Positions 44,915 to 56,912 of a stretch of DNA of 64,000 nucleotides are shown here, piece after piece (the first letter of the stretch is position 1; every line of letters begins with the position of its first letter). This DNA is from Cannabis sativa (taxonomy: Eukaryota; Streptophyta; Magnoliopsida; Rosales; Cannabaceae): the NCBI RefSeq assembly GCF_029168945.1, contig NC_083605.1:27541280-27605279 (forward strand), in the 5' to 3' direction. The notes beneath the pieces are model-generated. The model was not told the origin of the DNA. It did not search any database and worked only from the letters and a program-made list of their open reading frames with translations. A program made the position numbers and the translations under genes.

Positions 44915-47900
44915 ATGGACGCCAAGCAAAACACTAGGAGTTAGGGTAACTTGGTCGGATTCAGTGGCGATCAAGGAGTTTAGATTCCCCTAAATGTTTG
45001 TGGTCGAGGTAGAGGTCCTAGAGGCAGGGTACGCGATTGAGGAGATGTTAACCCGCCACAGGCTGCCCAAGAATGGGAAAAATAGGTTTGCAGAAATGCA
45101 ACGGGAATTAATGAGCAAGATGAGGAGATCAGACGTTTGAGACAATAGGGTACTCCTGCAATCCCTGCTCCAGAAATGTAGGTAGCTCTTGCCCCTTCTA
45201 TGCAGGCAGGACGAGTCGGTGCAGTGAACCGAATGGAACCACTGTAAGGAAAGTTCCGCAAGCAGACACGTCCTGTGTTTTTGGGAGGTCCGGATGTTAT
45301 GAAAGCCAAGCATTGGCTAACGGTTATTATCAGAATTCTGAATTTCATGGGCTTTACCGGCAATGACAGAGCGGCCTGTGCCACAATCTAGTTTCAAGAA
45401 GACGACCGAGTATGGTGGGACATGGTATCCCTAACTCATGATGTTACTACAATTACCTCGGGAAAAAGTGCCAACTAATTTTAGCAAGAAAGAGAAACAC
45501 CTGGACGGGTTCAACTCGAAGATAAGACATGATTTAATGATCACTACTGATGACAACACCACCTATGCTGATATGGTGGGTAAGGCCTTGCGAGCCGAGG
45601 GCGCAGTACAGTGCACCCTGCAGTCTTGAGAGACTCGGGTTATTGGTGGGGCTCGTACTCCTCTTACATCAGGCTTTGGTAGGGGAGGTAGTGGCTCGAC
45701 CACTGACCAAAAAAGAAAGGCACCCACTGCATTTGGTGGCTCAAGTCAGAACAAGAGGTTCCAAGGGAACCTAGGATGAGACAATCATCAGGGTAGCTCC
45801 GAAACCCGATACAATTACCGAAAATGCCCCAGTTTTAAAAAGCATTATCTGGAAGAGTGTAGAGAGCAGGGGTGCTTCCAGTGTGGCATGCCAAGGCATT
45901 ATAAAAGGGAGTGTCCCCAATTCAAGACTGAAGCACAAAAGACTGTGACGAAACCCGCTCCAGCAAGGGTGTTCGTGATAACTCATGTTGATGCAGAAGC
46001 GAGCCCTTTTGTGGTAACAGGTCAGCTCCCCGTCATCAACTCTTACTTCTCTGAGTTATTTGAATCTGGGGCACTCGTTCTTATGTGGCAGCCAACATTT
46101 TTGGTAACTTGGGTAGATCGCATGATAGTTATGATATAGGGTTTGGAACCCTACTGCCTGGCGGAGAGTTAGTCATCTCCAAAAGGTGGATTAGGTCTAT
46201 GCCAATCAGAATTGAGGATAAGGAGTTGAGTGCTAACTTAATAGAAATGGGTTTAGTAGATGTTGACATTATACTTGGAATGGATTTCTTATCCAAGTAC
46301 TCAGCAGTATTGATTGTAAGAGGAAGATGGTAATCTTCCAACCAGAAGGTGAGGAACTGTTTGTCTTTGTAGGATCAGATCAGGGATCTCGGATCCCAGT
46401 GGTTTTAGTATCAACAGCTAGAGAATTGTTATGAGATGGATGTCTATAGTTTCTGGCTGTGATATTGGATACCACTCGGCCTGTGTCTGTTCTGCCAGAG
46501 GACATCAAAGTGGTTCAGGAATTCTTAGATGTTTTTCCGGATGAACTTCCAGGTTTACCACCGCAGAGGGAAATTGATTTAGTTATTGATTTGGCACCTG
46601 GAGCAGAACCAGTTTTAAAGGCCCCTTTCAGAATGGCTCCAGCAGAACTTAAAGAATTGAGAATTCAACCTCAAGCGGAAAACAGTCTTTTCAAAGATTG
46701 ATCTTCAATCGGGCTATCATCAGTTGAGAATCCGAGAGGAGGACATTCTAAAAACGGCTTTCCGCACTAGGTATGGGCATTATGAATTTCTGGTTATGTC
46801 TTTTGGACTAACCAATGCTCTCGCATCTTTTATGGATCTTATGAATAGGGTATTCAAGGATTTCCTCGATATGTGTGTTATAGTATTTATCGACAACATC
46901 CCTCTGTACTCTCAAATTAGAAAAGGAGCATGAGCAACATCTTTGGATGGTTCTACAGTGACTTCGAGAACACAAGTTGTATGCCAAATTCAAAAGTGCA
47001 AGTTTTGGTTATCTCAGGTGTCCTTTCTTGGACACATTGTCAGTAATGAGGGAATGAAAGTGGATACAGGGAAGATAGAACTCGTCAAGGATTGCCCGAG
47101 ACTGAAAACAGTTGCAGAGGTTAGAAGTTTCTTGGGTCTAACTAGTTAGTACCATTGGTTCGTAGAAAAGTTCTCTAAAAGTTCAACACCCTTAACTCAG
47201 CTTACTAAAAAGAATCAACATTTTGTGTGGACGGATAAGTGTGAAGCAAGTTTTCAGGAGCTGAAACAGAGATTAATCACAGCTCCAGTGTTAGCCCTAC
47301 CTTCTGATAAAGAGAAGTTTGTAGTTTATTGATGAATCCAGACAGGGTCTGGGGTGTGTACTGATGCATGTCGACTGGGTTATTGCCTATGCCTCTTGTC
47401 AATTGAAAGAATATGAGCAGCGGTACCCAACTCATGACCTAGAACTTGCTGAGGTAGTTTTTGCTTTGAAGAGTTGGCAGCATTATCTCTACGGAGAGAG
47501 ATGTGAAATTTATATTGACCATAAGAGCCTCAAATATTTTTTTACTCGAAATGATTTGAATGTAAGACAGAGGCGTTGGTAAGAGTTGGTTAAGGATTAT
47601 GGCTGTGAAATCCCTTACAATCCTAGGAAGGCCAATGTAGTGGCTGATACCTTGAGCAGGAAGGGGCACGGGTAGGTAACTAGTATGATTAAGATTTCAC
47701 CTCAGTTAGCGGAGGACATGGTCAGATCAAGCATCGAGTTTGTTGTAGGTAAATTACATAACTTGACGCTACAATCTGATATGTTACATTTAAAGCTGCT
47801 CAGTTAACTGATCCAGAATTAGTGGAGATCAGGGAAAAGGTTTCAGCTGGTCAAATTAGAGATTTACAGTGTCAGATAGTGGGATACTATTGTTAAAGAC

Positions 47901-48485
47901 CAGGGTTTGTGTTCCAAGTAGTGCGGAACTTAGAAACGAAATTCTTGAAGAGGCTCATACCACTCCATACTCCTTGCATCTTGGCACCACCAAGATGTAT
48001 TAAGATCTTAAACCCTACTTCCGGTGGGGCGAGATGAAGAAGAATGTGGTAGAGCTGGTATCGCGATGCCTAACCTATTAGCATATCAAAGCTGAACATT
48101 AGAGATCGGCAGGTTTGTTGAAGCCTTTAACACTACCTAAGTGGAAGTGGGAAGATATCAGGATGGACTTTATTGTTGTATTACCTAGAACCACGGGTTT
48201 GTTTGATTCAATTTGGGTTGTGATAGATCGATTCACGAAGTTTGTGCATTTTCTACCAGTTAAAACAACCTTTATAGTTGATCAATATGCAGATTCGTAC
48301 GTCAAGGAGATAGTAAGATTTCATGATGTACCAAAGTCTACGTTTCGAATAGAGATCTAAAGTTTACTTCTAAATTCTAGCAGAGTTTACAGCGGGCTAT
48401 GGGTACCAAATTAAAATTCAGTACAGCTTTCCTTCCTCAGACTGATGGACAGTCCGAGAGGACAATTCAGATACTAGAAGATATG
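44915..48485 (+). pseudogene. G5 gag-pol remnant (many stops, deletions, truncated in integrase)
   Basis: It starts at ATG 44915 (MDAKQN...) but meets a stop within ten codons. Recognisable: capsid part (VFLGGPDVMKAKHWL near 45280); a deletion near 45460; zinc knuckle CFQCGMPRHYKREC with its His (near 45870); protease end; RT with [18 protein letters not shown]; RNase H; and integrase to [11 protein letters not shown] near 48440. A deletion of about 185 bp at about 46675 removes early RT. The RT catalytic motif reads [12 protein letters not shown], so the second Asp of the pair is lost. The sequence then switches at 48485 to P1-like DNA. Confidence 0.85.
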
Positions 48486-48706
48486 ATGGTATTTGATACT
48501 TGATAGCACCATCTTTTACATTCTTGTCTTACATTGAATGTTTGTGACTTGTATTCTGATTTTGCTACTTTCTTTTAGCAAATATGTCTTCTAGGTTGAG
48601 AGCTCTTACTAGTGGACCTTCTGATGAGCCTTCAAGTCGTCTGAGGGCCAAGGTGGCTTAGACCACCCATGGTAGAGATGCTGCTAGATCATCTCTTCCT
48701 CTTCCT
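48485..48706 (+). pseudogene. Second copy of part of P1 (matches 38108-38330)
   Basis: About 222 bp match 38108-38330 at roughly 95% by eye, including an in-frame TAG in GTGGCTTAGACC. The copy begins exactly where G5 stops and ends where G6 begins. The left join has only TG in common between both sources. Confidence 0.85.
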
Positions 48707-49020
48707 TGTAACACCCTAACTAGCATAGGCGTGTTGCGTGCTTTTTAAACGTACTCTGCAGCTCGTTGCTAATCAACGAGGTTTATGGAAATCGTGATTA
48801 ATTAAAATTTTTGCTTATTTAATTAAATACTTATAACATTTCATACAAAATACTTTGGGATCCCATTTACAAAATACTTTACAAAAAGTTTACTGCTCAT
48901 TACAAAATACTTTTCGCCCAGCGACTAACTACAGAAGCCATGATGTCCCGAGGATCGTACGCTCCAGGCCTAACTGCCCCGACATGTACAATCTTCATCG
49001 GCTCATCCTCACGGTTCCTC
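48707..49020 (-). repeat. G6: minus-strand gypsy LTR end (G1-like family)
   Basis: TGTAACACCCTAACTAGCATAGG... corresponds to the G1 LTR end at 6316, with the U5 hairpin at 48762-48780. It is cut at 49020 by the C3 LTR. TTCCT at 48702-48706 could be one copy of its duplication. Confidence 0.8.
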
Positions 49021-50467
49021 TGTTGGGTTTTATGCCCTAAATAAAACTCATTTCAATATAATCAGATTTACTTATTAATATAAATCAGAAATAACATTTA
49101 ATGTTGCATGGTTCACATGATTTATTTCATGATTATATGTACATAATGTATGAATTCATCTGAAACCCTTTTCACATACTTGATCCTGTTTATTGTGTTG
49201 TCAACACATTGGAAAGTAAACATGACTATGTGAATAAAGTTTCCTAGATTTATCAGACACAGGGTTTTACTGATATGATAATCTACAACAGAGTTTACTT
49301 GCATTTGGAGAAATGTTATGTTCTTTCCAGAGCATTGGTTAAAGTAAAGCTCAGGTTGGATGCATGGAGTATGCATCGGAAGGGACCGATATTGAACTTG
49401 GACTTAGATTTATTAAACTTACCGTAATATCTATTCAAGTCAATATCGCCTAGTTGATCCTATATCAAATGATCTTAATCCTGTTATGATTAGGCTCAAT
49501 CTCAAGAGGCTATTCGTGTTCTTTGATTTGTTAGTTAAGCCTACTTTTAGGTCAGGGTGATACGTACATTTGGGGAACACGGTAGTGCAATTGAGTGGGA
49601 GCGCTAACATAAACATGGAATCTATAGCTTCTATCTGGCGAATTTTTCACTGTCTATTTGTGAATTTTTCACTAAGTAAGGGCGAAATTGTAAAGAAAGA
49701 GTTTTAGGGGCATATTTGTTAATTATGATACTTTGTATGGTTCAATTAATAAATATGATAAATGACAATATTATTTAATAATTATTTATATTTATTAAAT
49801 AGTTAGAATTGACATTTAAATTGTTGAATTAGAAAATTGGCGTTTTTGAGAAAATGAGATGCAGAAAAGATAAAACTGCAAAATTACAAAAACTGAGGCC
49901 CAAATCCACTTTGTATGGCCGCCCACTTTTGTAGGGTTTTTCCCTCTAATATTTTCATTATTTTAATGCCAAATAATTCAAACCTAACTCTAGTGGAATG
50001 CTATAAATAGATAGTGAAGGCTTCAGAAATTCACACTAAATTTTCTACTTTTTCATTCAGAAAAAACTGAGCCTCTCTCTCTCCCTATCTTTGGCTGACC
50101 CCACTCTCTCTCTCTCTTCTTCCTTGAATTTCAAAATTCTTAGTGTTAGAGTAGTACCCACACACAGCAAGTGATACCTCAATCATAGTGAGGAAGATCG
50201 TGAAGAAAGACTTTCAGCAAGAAGGAGTTTCAGCACTAAAGAATCAGAGAAAGAGATCAAGGTTCAGATATTGATAATGCTCTGCTACAGAAAGGAATCA
50301 AGGGCTAGATATCTGAACGGAATGAGTCATATTATTCCGCTGCACCCAATGTAAGGTTTACTAAACTTTATATGTGTTTATTTCATCGTTTTAGAAAGTT
50401 CATATTTAGGGTGTTAATCAACATACTTGTGAGTAGATCTAAGATCCTGGTAAAATAATTTCCAACA
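49021..50467 (+). repeat. C3 5' LTR with internal deletion (1447 bp)
   Basis: TGTTGGGTTTTATGCCC...TTTCCAACA. About 446 bp are missing at 49642-49655 compared with the 1893-bp LTR at 56913. The join repeats GAATTTTTCACT from just downstream. TATAAATAG at 50002-50010. Confidence 0.93.
50002..50010 (+). promoter_or_regulatory. TATA box in C3 LTR
   Basis: TATAAATAG followed by a leader with CT-rich runs, the same as in the other copia-like LTRs. Confidence 0.6.
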
Positions 50468-50487
50468 ACTGGCCTCAGAGCCATGGT
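50468..50487 (+). other. C3 primer binding site
   Basis: TGGCCTCAGAGCCATGG begins two bases after the LTR end (CCAACA). It matches initiator-Met type sites except at bases 4-5. Confidence 0.7.
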
Positions 50488-50737
50488 AATTGATTTGCTT
50501 GCAAGAAATTTGGACTTTAAAACGATTATTTGATGTTTTGGATGGTATCATGTTGTATTGAGTGTTATTTGATGATTGATTGATGTTTGTGAATTTTCGT
50601 TAAAAATAGTTTAATATCTGTTTCTCGAATTATTTTTATTGGATAGTATGAAAAAGATTAAGCAAGTTACTTTTTTACAGAACTCAATTTCGATTTAATT
50701 TGAATTAGTTATGATTTTTTGAAGTTTCGAAAAAATC

Positions 50738-50855
50738 AGGGTTGAGCAACAGGGATACGCGCGCGGAACAGGCTGCATGCAGCCTCCTGCGCCCACATCC
50801 CTCACCCATGCAGCCCCTTGCGCGCCCATGGACAGCCGTACAGCTCGCAAATTTT
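50738..50855. other. C3 GC-rich variable segment
   Basis: GC-rich block with a 14-bp palindrome GGCTGCATGCAGCC (50771-50784) between flanks shared with C2 and C4. The block itself is unlike theirs except for CGCGCCCATGGACAG at its right side. Confidence 0.6.
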
Positions 50856-50899
50856 TCGTTTTTCTTCATTTTTTCATGCTTTTTCATAGATTTAACTTC

Positions 50900-53700
50900 C
50901 GATTTTTTGTGTAGTTCTGTATTTATACATTTACTATTCCTAATTCAATTCTAATTATCATAATTAAATTATTTAATATTTTTTAAATTTAATTCATGAT
51001 ATTAGTGTAATTTGAATTTGAAAAATAGTAAATATCTATCTTTTTTGCTTAATTATCTATCTTATTTTTAAATTTGATTATATCTTATCTTATTTTTAAA
51101 TCTAAGGTCAGATATTAAATTTTTAAATTAAATTTTTTTTTAAATAATTTGACCTTATTTAAATTTAAAATAAGATAACTATAATCATGTAATTTTAAAT
51201 ATATGTAAGATATTTTGCTAACTTTTAAATTTTGTTATTTTATTTATTTAAATTACATTTAAAATCTGAAAAAGATATTCATTTATCTTTTAATTTTTTA
51301 TTTAATTTTTATTTATAAAATAACATTAAATTTTTAAAAGTAGTTAGCAAATTTTGAAATGATATTTAGGTTGGTTGAAACCTAATTTTTCAAAATTATA
51401 GGTTTAATTTTAAATATTTTTTTTAAATTTCGAAATTTTTCAATTTTTTTTAAAATTTTCGGAAATAAATTTTTTTATTTATTTAATTAATTATTTTTTT
51501 CGAAATTATTTATTTAAAATTAAATAAATCCTACATCCAACTATCCAGCTAACCTTGTTGCAGGAGTATGTGTTTTAGCTTGTTTGTAAGTTTTTAGAAC
51601 TTATTATTGCTTGATTGCAAATAGCCATGGTTAACTTTTTGCTAGATCTAATGATCTGATGGCTCCCTTGGTCAAGTAAATAATTTGTAACAGGTATATT
51701 TACAATCTTCTTTCATCTGTGCATGACCTAGCAACATGATAGGACCCATCAAAAGTGTGCCTGTGTGAGCCTATGTGTTTAATTTCGTTATAGATGCATA
51801 TAGGTTGTTGTTGCTAAATAAAATGTCATAGTTCATGATAGATTTTATTTAGGCCCATTTAGTTTTTGGGCCTATTCAATTAATAACAGTTGTTCATTTT
51901 AAGGTTAAATTCCTCTCTTTTGGGCCTTGTGTGAGAGTTGGGAACCATAGCAGTGGGTACGACATACTGAACCCAGCACCCCCTCACATGAACCACCTCA
52001 ATTGTGAAGGCCCATTTGCCTGATTTGAATAACTGTACTAGGTTAATTAAACTAGTTTAACCTAATAAAATTGATTAGCAACATAATTAATTTCATTTAT
52101 TTTGAAATTAATTTAAGAAAATAATAGTTTAAAGAATTTTATTTTAAGCTAAACTATATGTATTTTCTTGTATTTAATTAAATATAAAATTATAACCATC
52201 TAGATTCTTTCTGAAACTTAATTTAAATTTTTCATTAAATATTCCTATTTAAGTTGACATTTAGTTATCTCTAACTAATCAACTTAAATCTGAATATCTT
52301 TTGGATTTAAAATTTCAAAATTTAGTTGAGGAATTTTAGGCATTGGTTATTAAGGTTCTTTAGATATTTTTTAAGTTGATATCTTTTCGAATATTAACTT
52401 AAAATGGAATATTTTAGATATTTTTTAAGTTATATCTTTTCGAATATTAACTTAAAATGAAATATTTTCAAATTAAGTGGTTACAACTTAATTTTTGATA
52501 TTTAACTAAATTTAAATTTGAAAATATTTAAGTTCTTGATTTTTTCTAATACAACTTAAATTAGATATTTTTTCAAATTTTGTGGAAAAGATACTTAGTC
52601 AAATAAGATATTTTCTAGATAGTTATTTTTAGACTACTTATTATTTCTAATATTAAATAGGAAAATATTATACATTGTGAAATTAATTATTTATATAATT
52701 AATTTTGGTACAATTTATTTTAAGTATATTTTTCCTAGTATTAAACTAGAGATTAATAATTAAGCCTTCTCTACACTTAATTATTTATTTCTTGAATTTA
52801 ATACATTTAATTAATTTGAAAATTAAATATCTAAGTTGATTTTCATTATGATACTTAAATATTTCTTTTTCATGACACTTAATTAAATAGAAAATTATTT
52901 TTAGTTGAAATTTATTTTTTCAACTAAATTTAAATAATTTTCAAAATATATTTTTTTTATTTTCTTAATCAAATTTTGAAATTGCATTTCTTAAATGTTG
53001 GAAATTCGAATTTTATTTGAAAAATAGATTAAAGATGTAAATTATTTATTTTAATTTTGGATCAACTTAAATCAATGATTTTTTCATTTATTGATTAATT
53101 TAAAATAAATTGAATTAAAGTATATTATTAGAAATTGAATTAATTAGTCAAATGAAAATCTAGATAGATATTATCTGTTTTTGCTTGAAGTATTTTTCTA
53201 GTGTATTTAATTAAATAGAAAATTAATATTTAAGTTGATTTTCCTCAGCATACTTAAGTATTTGAAATTTTTCTTATATATTTAATTAAATAAGAAAATT
53301 ATATTTTTTGTTGTAAATTAATTTTATTAATTAATTTTGGGCTAACATTAAATTAGAATAATTTTTCCAGGATTTATTTTTTATTTTAACATGCATTTTT
53401 GAAAATTGTATTCTTAAATACTTTAATTTTTCGAAATGCAATATATATTTATAGAAAATTAAATTTGAGTTGTAAATTAATTTAAATTAATTTTGTAACA
53501 ACTTAAATTGAATATTTTTCTAAATATTTATTGGAAATTATTACTAAAATGGAAGAAATTCATGTTATTTTCATATCCATCTAAGTAAAATTTATAAATA
53601 TTAAATTAAAATTTATATTTGGAATTTTTCATTCTAATTGGAAATTTTAATTAATAAATATGTATTTAAAATAAATAGATTAAATGAGAATCAAAGAAAA
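50900..53700 (+). other. C3 AT-rich tract without genes
   Basis: About 2.8 kb of AT-rich sequence where gag would stand. It holds a 54-bp tandem duplication (52361-52414 and 52415-52467, each with TCTTTTCGAATATTAACTT). No coding frames. Confidence 0.6.
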
Positions 53701-53730
53701 TACAACTCTCTTTAAATAATGAGCTTTATT

Positions 53731-54740
53731 ATTAAGATATTCGATCTCCATTGTTGGTTTTACACCACGTTTGTTTTAGTGAGTAATCCTCCCTAATGGA
53801 GGAACGTTCATTAGCAATTTCGCACCGTTTAATCTCGAAAGATAATAGTTTGTAAGTGTTTTGTATGGTATGGATCACCCTAATGGTGGCGACCATACTT
53901 GACTTGCAAATTATGAAACAATGGTGGAAGCTCATAAGATAGAATTGCCTTGACTCTCGCCTCAACGGGACAACGTTGAATTCCAATCTTGATCGAATAA
54001 AAGGTTGCTAGAATGTTTAACATTTTAGATGACCTGACAACTCTATTCAATGGATGGTAGCTTTGACTCTCGCCTAAACGGGACACTGATATCAGTTTGT
54101 TGAAAACCTTGGAAATTATTTAGGATTGTATGTTTTAGTATTTTCACTTGTCATTCCTACTTGCTATATGTTTTATAATTTCTGAATTGTGTATGAATTT
54201 ATATTGAACCATGTTATTTTCTGTTATTAAGTTGTAGTTTAATTTCGAATCTTCATTGTTGGTCTAACTTGGTTTGTTTATCTAATGAGATAAATCCCTA
54301 GTGGATTTTCACCATTAAACATACATAATAGTGTTAGATCTCGAAAGATAAATATTGTATATGCAACCTCTAGTTGTTCATCAATTGATGACACCTTAGA
54401 CTAGTATTTTTACAATATGAAACAAGAAGATTACATAATAAGATTACTTTGACTCTCGTTAATCGAAGCATCGTTGGATTCTTATTTATAAACGAAATTA
54501 TCCTAATTCCTCTTAGCTTATTCATTTCGAATTAGCTTCAAAACATATCATTGGATGAATGGTCTATAAATCATTTTATGTCATTCTATATTTTCTCTTA
54601 AGAAATTAAATGACGCATATGATTATAATCCCGAAATTCTATTCCCAATTGATATAAATCCTCAATCTTAGAAATCTCCTACTTGTATGGGCAAATCTGA
54701 CTTAGAGTTTAAATAGTAGTGGTGGTCCAAGAAAGAATTA
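53731..54740 (+). repeat. C3 diverged tandem duplication, unit about 505 bp
   Basis: Matching landmarks recur about 500-506 bases apart: CATTGTTGG at 53749 and 54254, a hairpin at 53788 and 54293, TCTCGAAAGATAA at 53833 and 54339, and GACTCTCG at 53952 and 54451. The units are strongly diverged, so the duplication is old. It is present in C2 and C4 also. Function unknown. Confidence 0.6.
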
Positions 54741-54984
54741 CTCATTATATTTGGTATAAATTTAAGTCTTTGACTTTAATTTTAGATTCCAAATAGAAAT
54801 TTTCTTATATTTCTAATTCCAGAATACAATACAGTTACACTTTCTCAAGTGTTTAATATCCATCTTCTATTAATGGATTAAAACTGTATGGAATATGAGT
54901 TAGGTATTCTGTAACCAGGATCCACTTGCAGTATTCTAAGAACTCTTTGATGTAACTAAACCTATGTCATCAAAAGACACTACC

Positions 54985-56900
54985 ATTTTTTTTTAATCTA
55001 TGGCATTTGTATCTTGTTCATAGTGGATTTGACAAGATCAATCTGCAAAGAGTTAATATGCCTATATCCAGTGAAAGTAAGTTCATCTCATTCGCAGATG
55101 GATGTACATTCAGGGGTGGATATGAGTTTTTCATTGTATTCTTAAAACGATCACTCTAGATTATACCTTATGCAAAGAAATTTGAAATGGTTGAAAAATT
55201 TCATTAATTTCTAGCAATGGTTAAAACCATTAAGGTAAGTGGTTAAAGATCTTGCGAACTGATAGGGGTGGAGAAATAGTTAGTAGATATGCAGTTCAAA
55301 GATCATTAAATTGATTTTTGAATTATATCCAAACTTACCTCCGTAGAAATTTCGAGTTGCATATTGATGATTAGTTAGTAGTCGTTGCCTAATTCCTTCT
55401 ATGGTAATACAATTTCAGAATGATGTAATGGTTGTATACTTAATGTAAATCATTACTAGATTCATGGATAACCTAATCAAAATCTTAAGAAAAGCTAGAA
55501 CCATTAACCATGGTTTGTTAGCTATTCTAAGTGATTAGGGGTGGACCATCCCATTGTCAATAGATAAGAAAGTGTTTGTTCAAACAAATACTACTTTTCT
55601 AAGAAAATGACTAAGTCTGAAAAACAAGTAGCAACTAAAGGAGATATTTTTCTTGATTCCAAAAGTGTTCTATCATCTTATATAACATATGATGATCCCA
55701 CTGCCTCTATTGTCTTGTCACAACCGAAGAGATCAATACCATTTAGTTTTGTTCGACATAATGCACGGTGCCTTGTCGTAGTGGGAGAGTTTCTAGGAAC
55801 TCACCTTCTTATGACTTGGGAGACACTAGTGATTAAAATCCATTGTGAGTTTAAACAAGTAATGGATTGTCAAGATAAGAAACTAAGAAGAAAGCCAATA
55901 GAACTGTGGTTTAATCCATTCACATGGAGTAACCTAAAGTTTTCTATTACAAGGACATAAAAGGAAATTTTCGTTTATAAGTCTATTCTATGGACTTAAC
56001 AAAACTTCCTGTTCCTAGTATAATAGGTTTGAGTTAATCTAAACCTATGGCTTGTGGTATACCTGGTAATTACTTACTGTAATGCAAGCAACTTACTTTA
56101 GTAAGATGCTGAAGCATTTTCTTTCTAATGGCAATCTATAGAAGCTTCACAACTTCTTAGGTATAGATTTTATTTATCTAAGGAAAAGTCTTAACTATTC
56201 CTGAAAAGATAAAGCCATGAAAGAATTTCTTATATCAACAGTGGGAGGTCTTAGATATGCTTTTGTATGCCTTAGACCAGACACCTGTTGTTGAGTGGGA
56301 GTAATGAGTAGATATCAGATTAATCCAGGAGAAGAACATTGGAAGACAATCAAGTAAATCCTAAGATTAAGAAGAGGAACTATATGTTAGTCTATAAGAG
56401 TGTGTTTAAAACTCATAGACTACACCATATCAGATTTCGAAATTTGCCTTAGTGCTAGAAAATCTTTCTGATAAGATGGTGGTTACTCTGGGGGTGGAAT
56501 AGTGATTTTGGAGAAGTGTAAAAACCTATCTGAAGTCTCTAGGTCTACCAGAGAGAGACTGAATGTTAAAGCTGCAGGAAAGGTACTTATTCAGTCTAAG
56601 GAAAGTTTTATACATCTTTGGCACCATTCCAAATTGCCTTAAACTACTAGTGTTAATTTCCTGATTAACCAAAAGTAGTTGCCAAAGGTGTAAAATCCAG
56701 TATCCCAAGAGAGTAGACATATAGAGAGGAATTTCACATTATCAATGATTTTGTGATTAAAGGAAGAGTAATAGTGGAGAAAAGGTTGTGGTTAATTCAA
56801 CCTTTCAGATCCTATTACGATGAGTTTACTACTACTACACTTGATTTGTATATCGAGGTGTTGAGATTATTTGAAACGCACTTTTTGTTTTATATTAGTG
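54985..56900 (+). pseudogene. C3 decayed copia pol: integrase, RT end, RNase H remnants
   Basis: In order, on changing frames with many stops: GAG-pre-integrase (LWHLYLVHSGFDKINL) near 54998; integrase core trace (ILRTDRGGE) near 55250; an integrase C-terminal trace (KKVFVQTNTTFL) near 55570; a 117-codon open frame 55607-55960; an RT end with GGLRYAFVCLRPD and NPGEEHW near 56240-56330; RNase H traces (DGGYSGGG; REEFHIINDFVIKGRVIVEK) near 56480-56780; then the polypurine tract. The distance from integrase to the RT end is too short for a complete RT, and no Asp pair is seen. The order integrase before RT is what identifies the copia superfamily. Confidence 0.7.
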
Positions 56901-56912
56901 CAAGTGGGAGTT
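56899..56912 (+). other. C3 polypurine tract
   Basis: CAAGTGGGAGTT directly before TGTTGGG at 56913. Confidence 0.75.

Larger units (their letters stand above)
42699..48485 (+). mobile_element. G5: decayed plus-strand gypsy element, 3'-truncated
   Basis: A 5' LTR (42699-44692), a primer site and a gag-pol remnant, cut off inside the integrase gene at 48485. There is no 3' LTR. It was inserted into G4; the candidate left duplication copy TGAAT (42694-42698) has no partner because the right end is lost. The family is that of G1/G2, but it is much older, judged by many stops and deletions. Confidence 0.88.
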
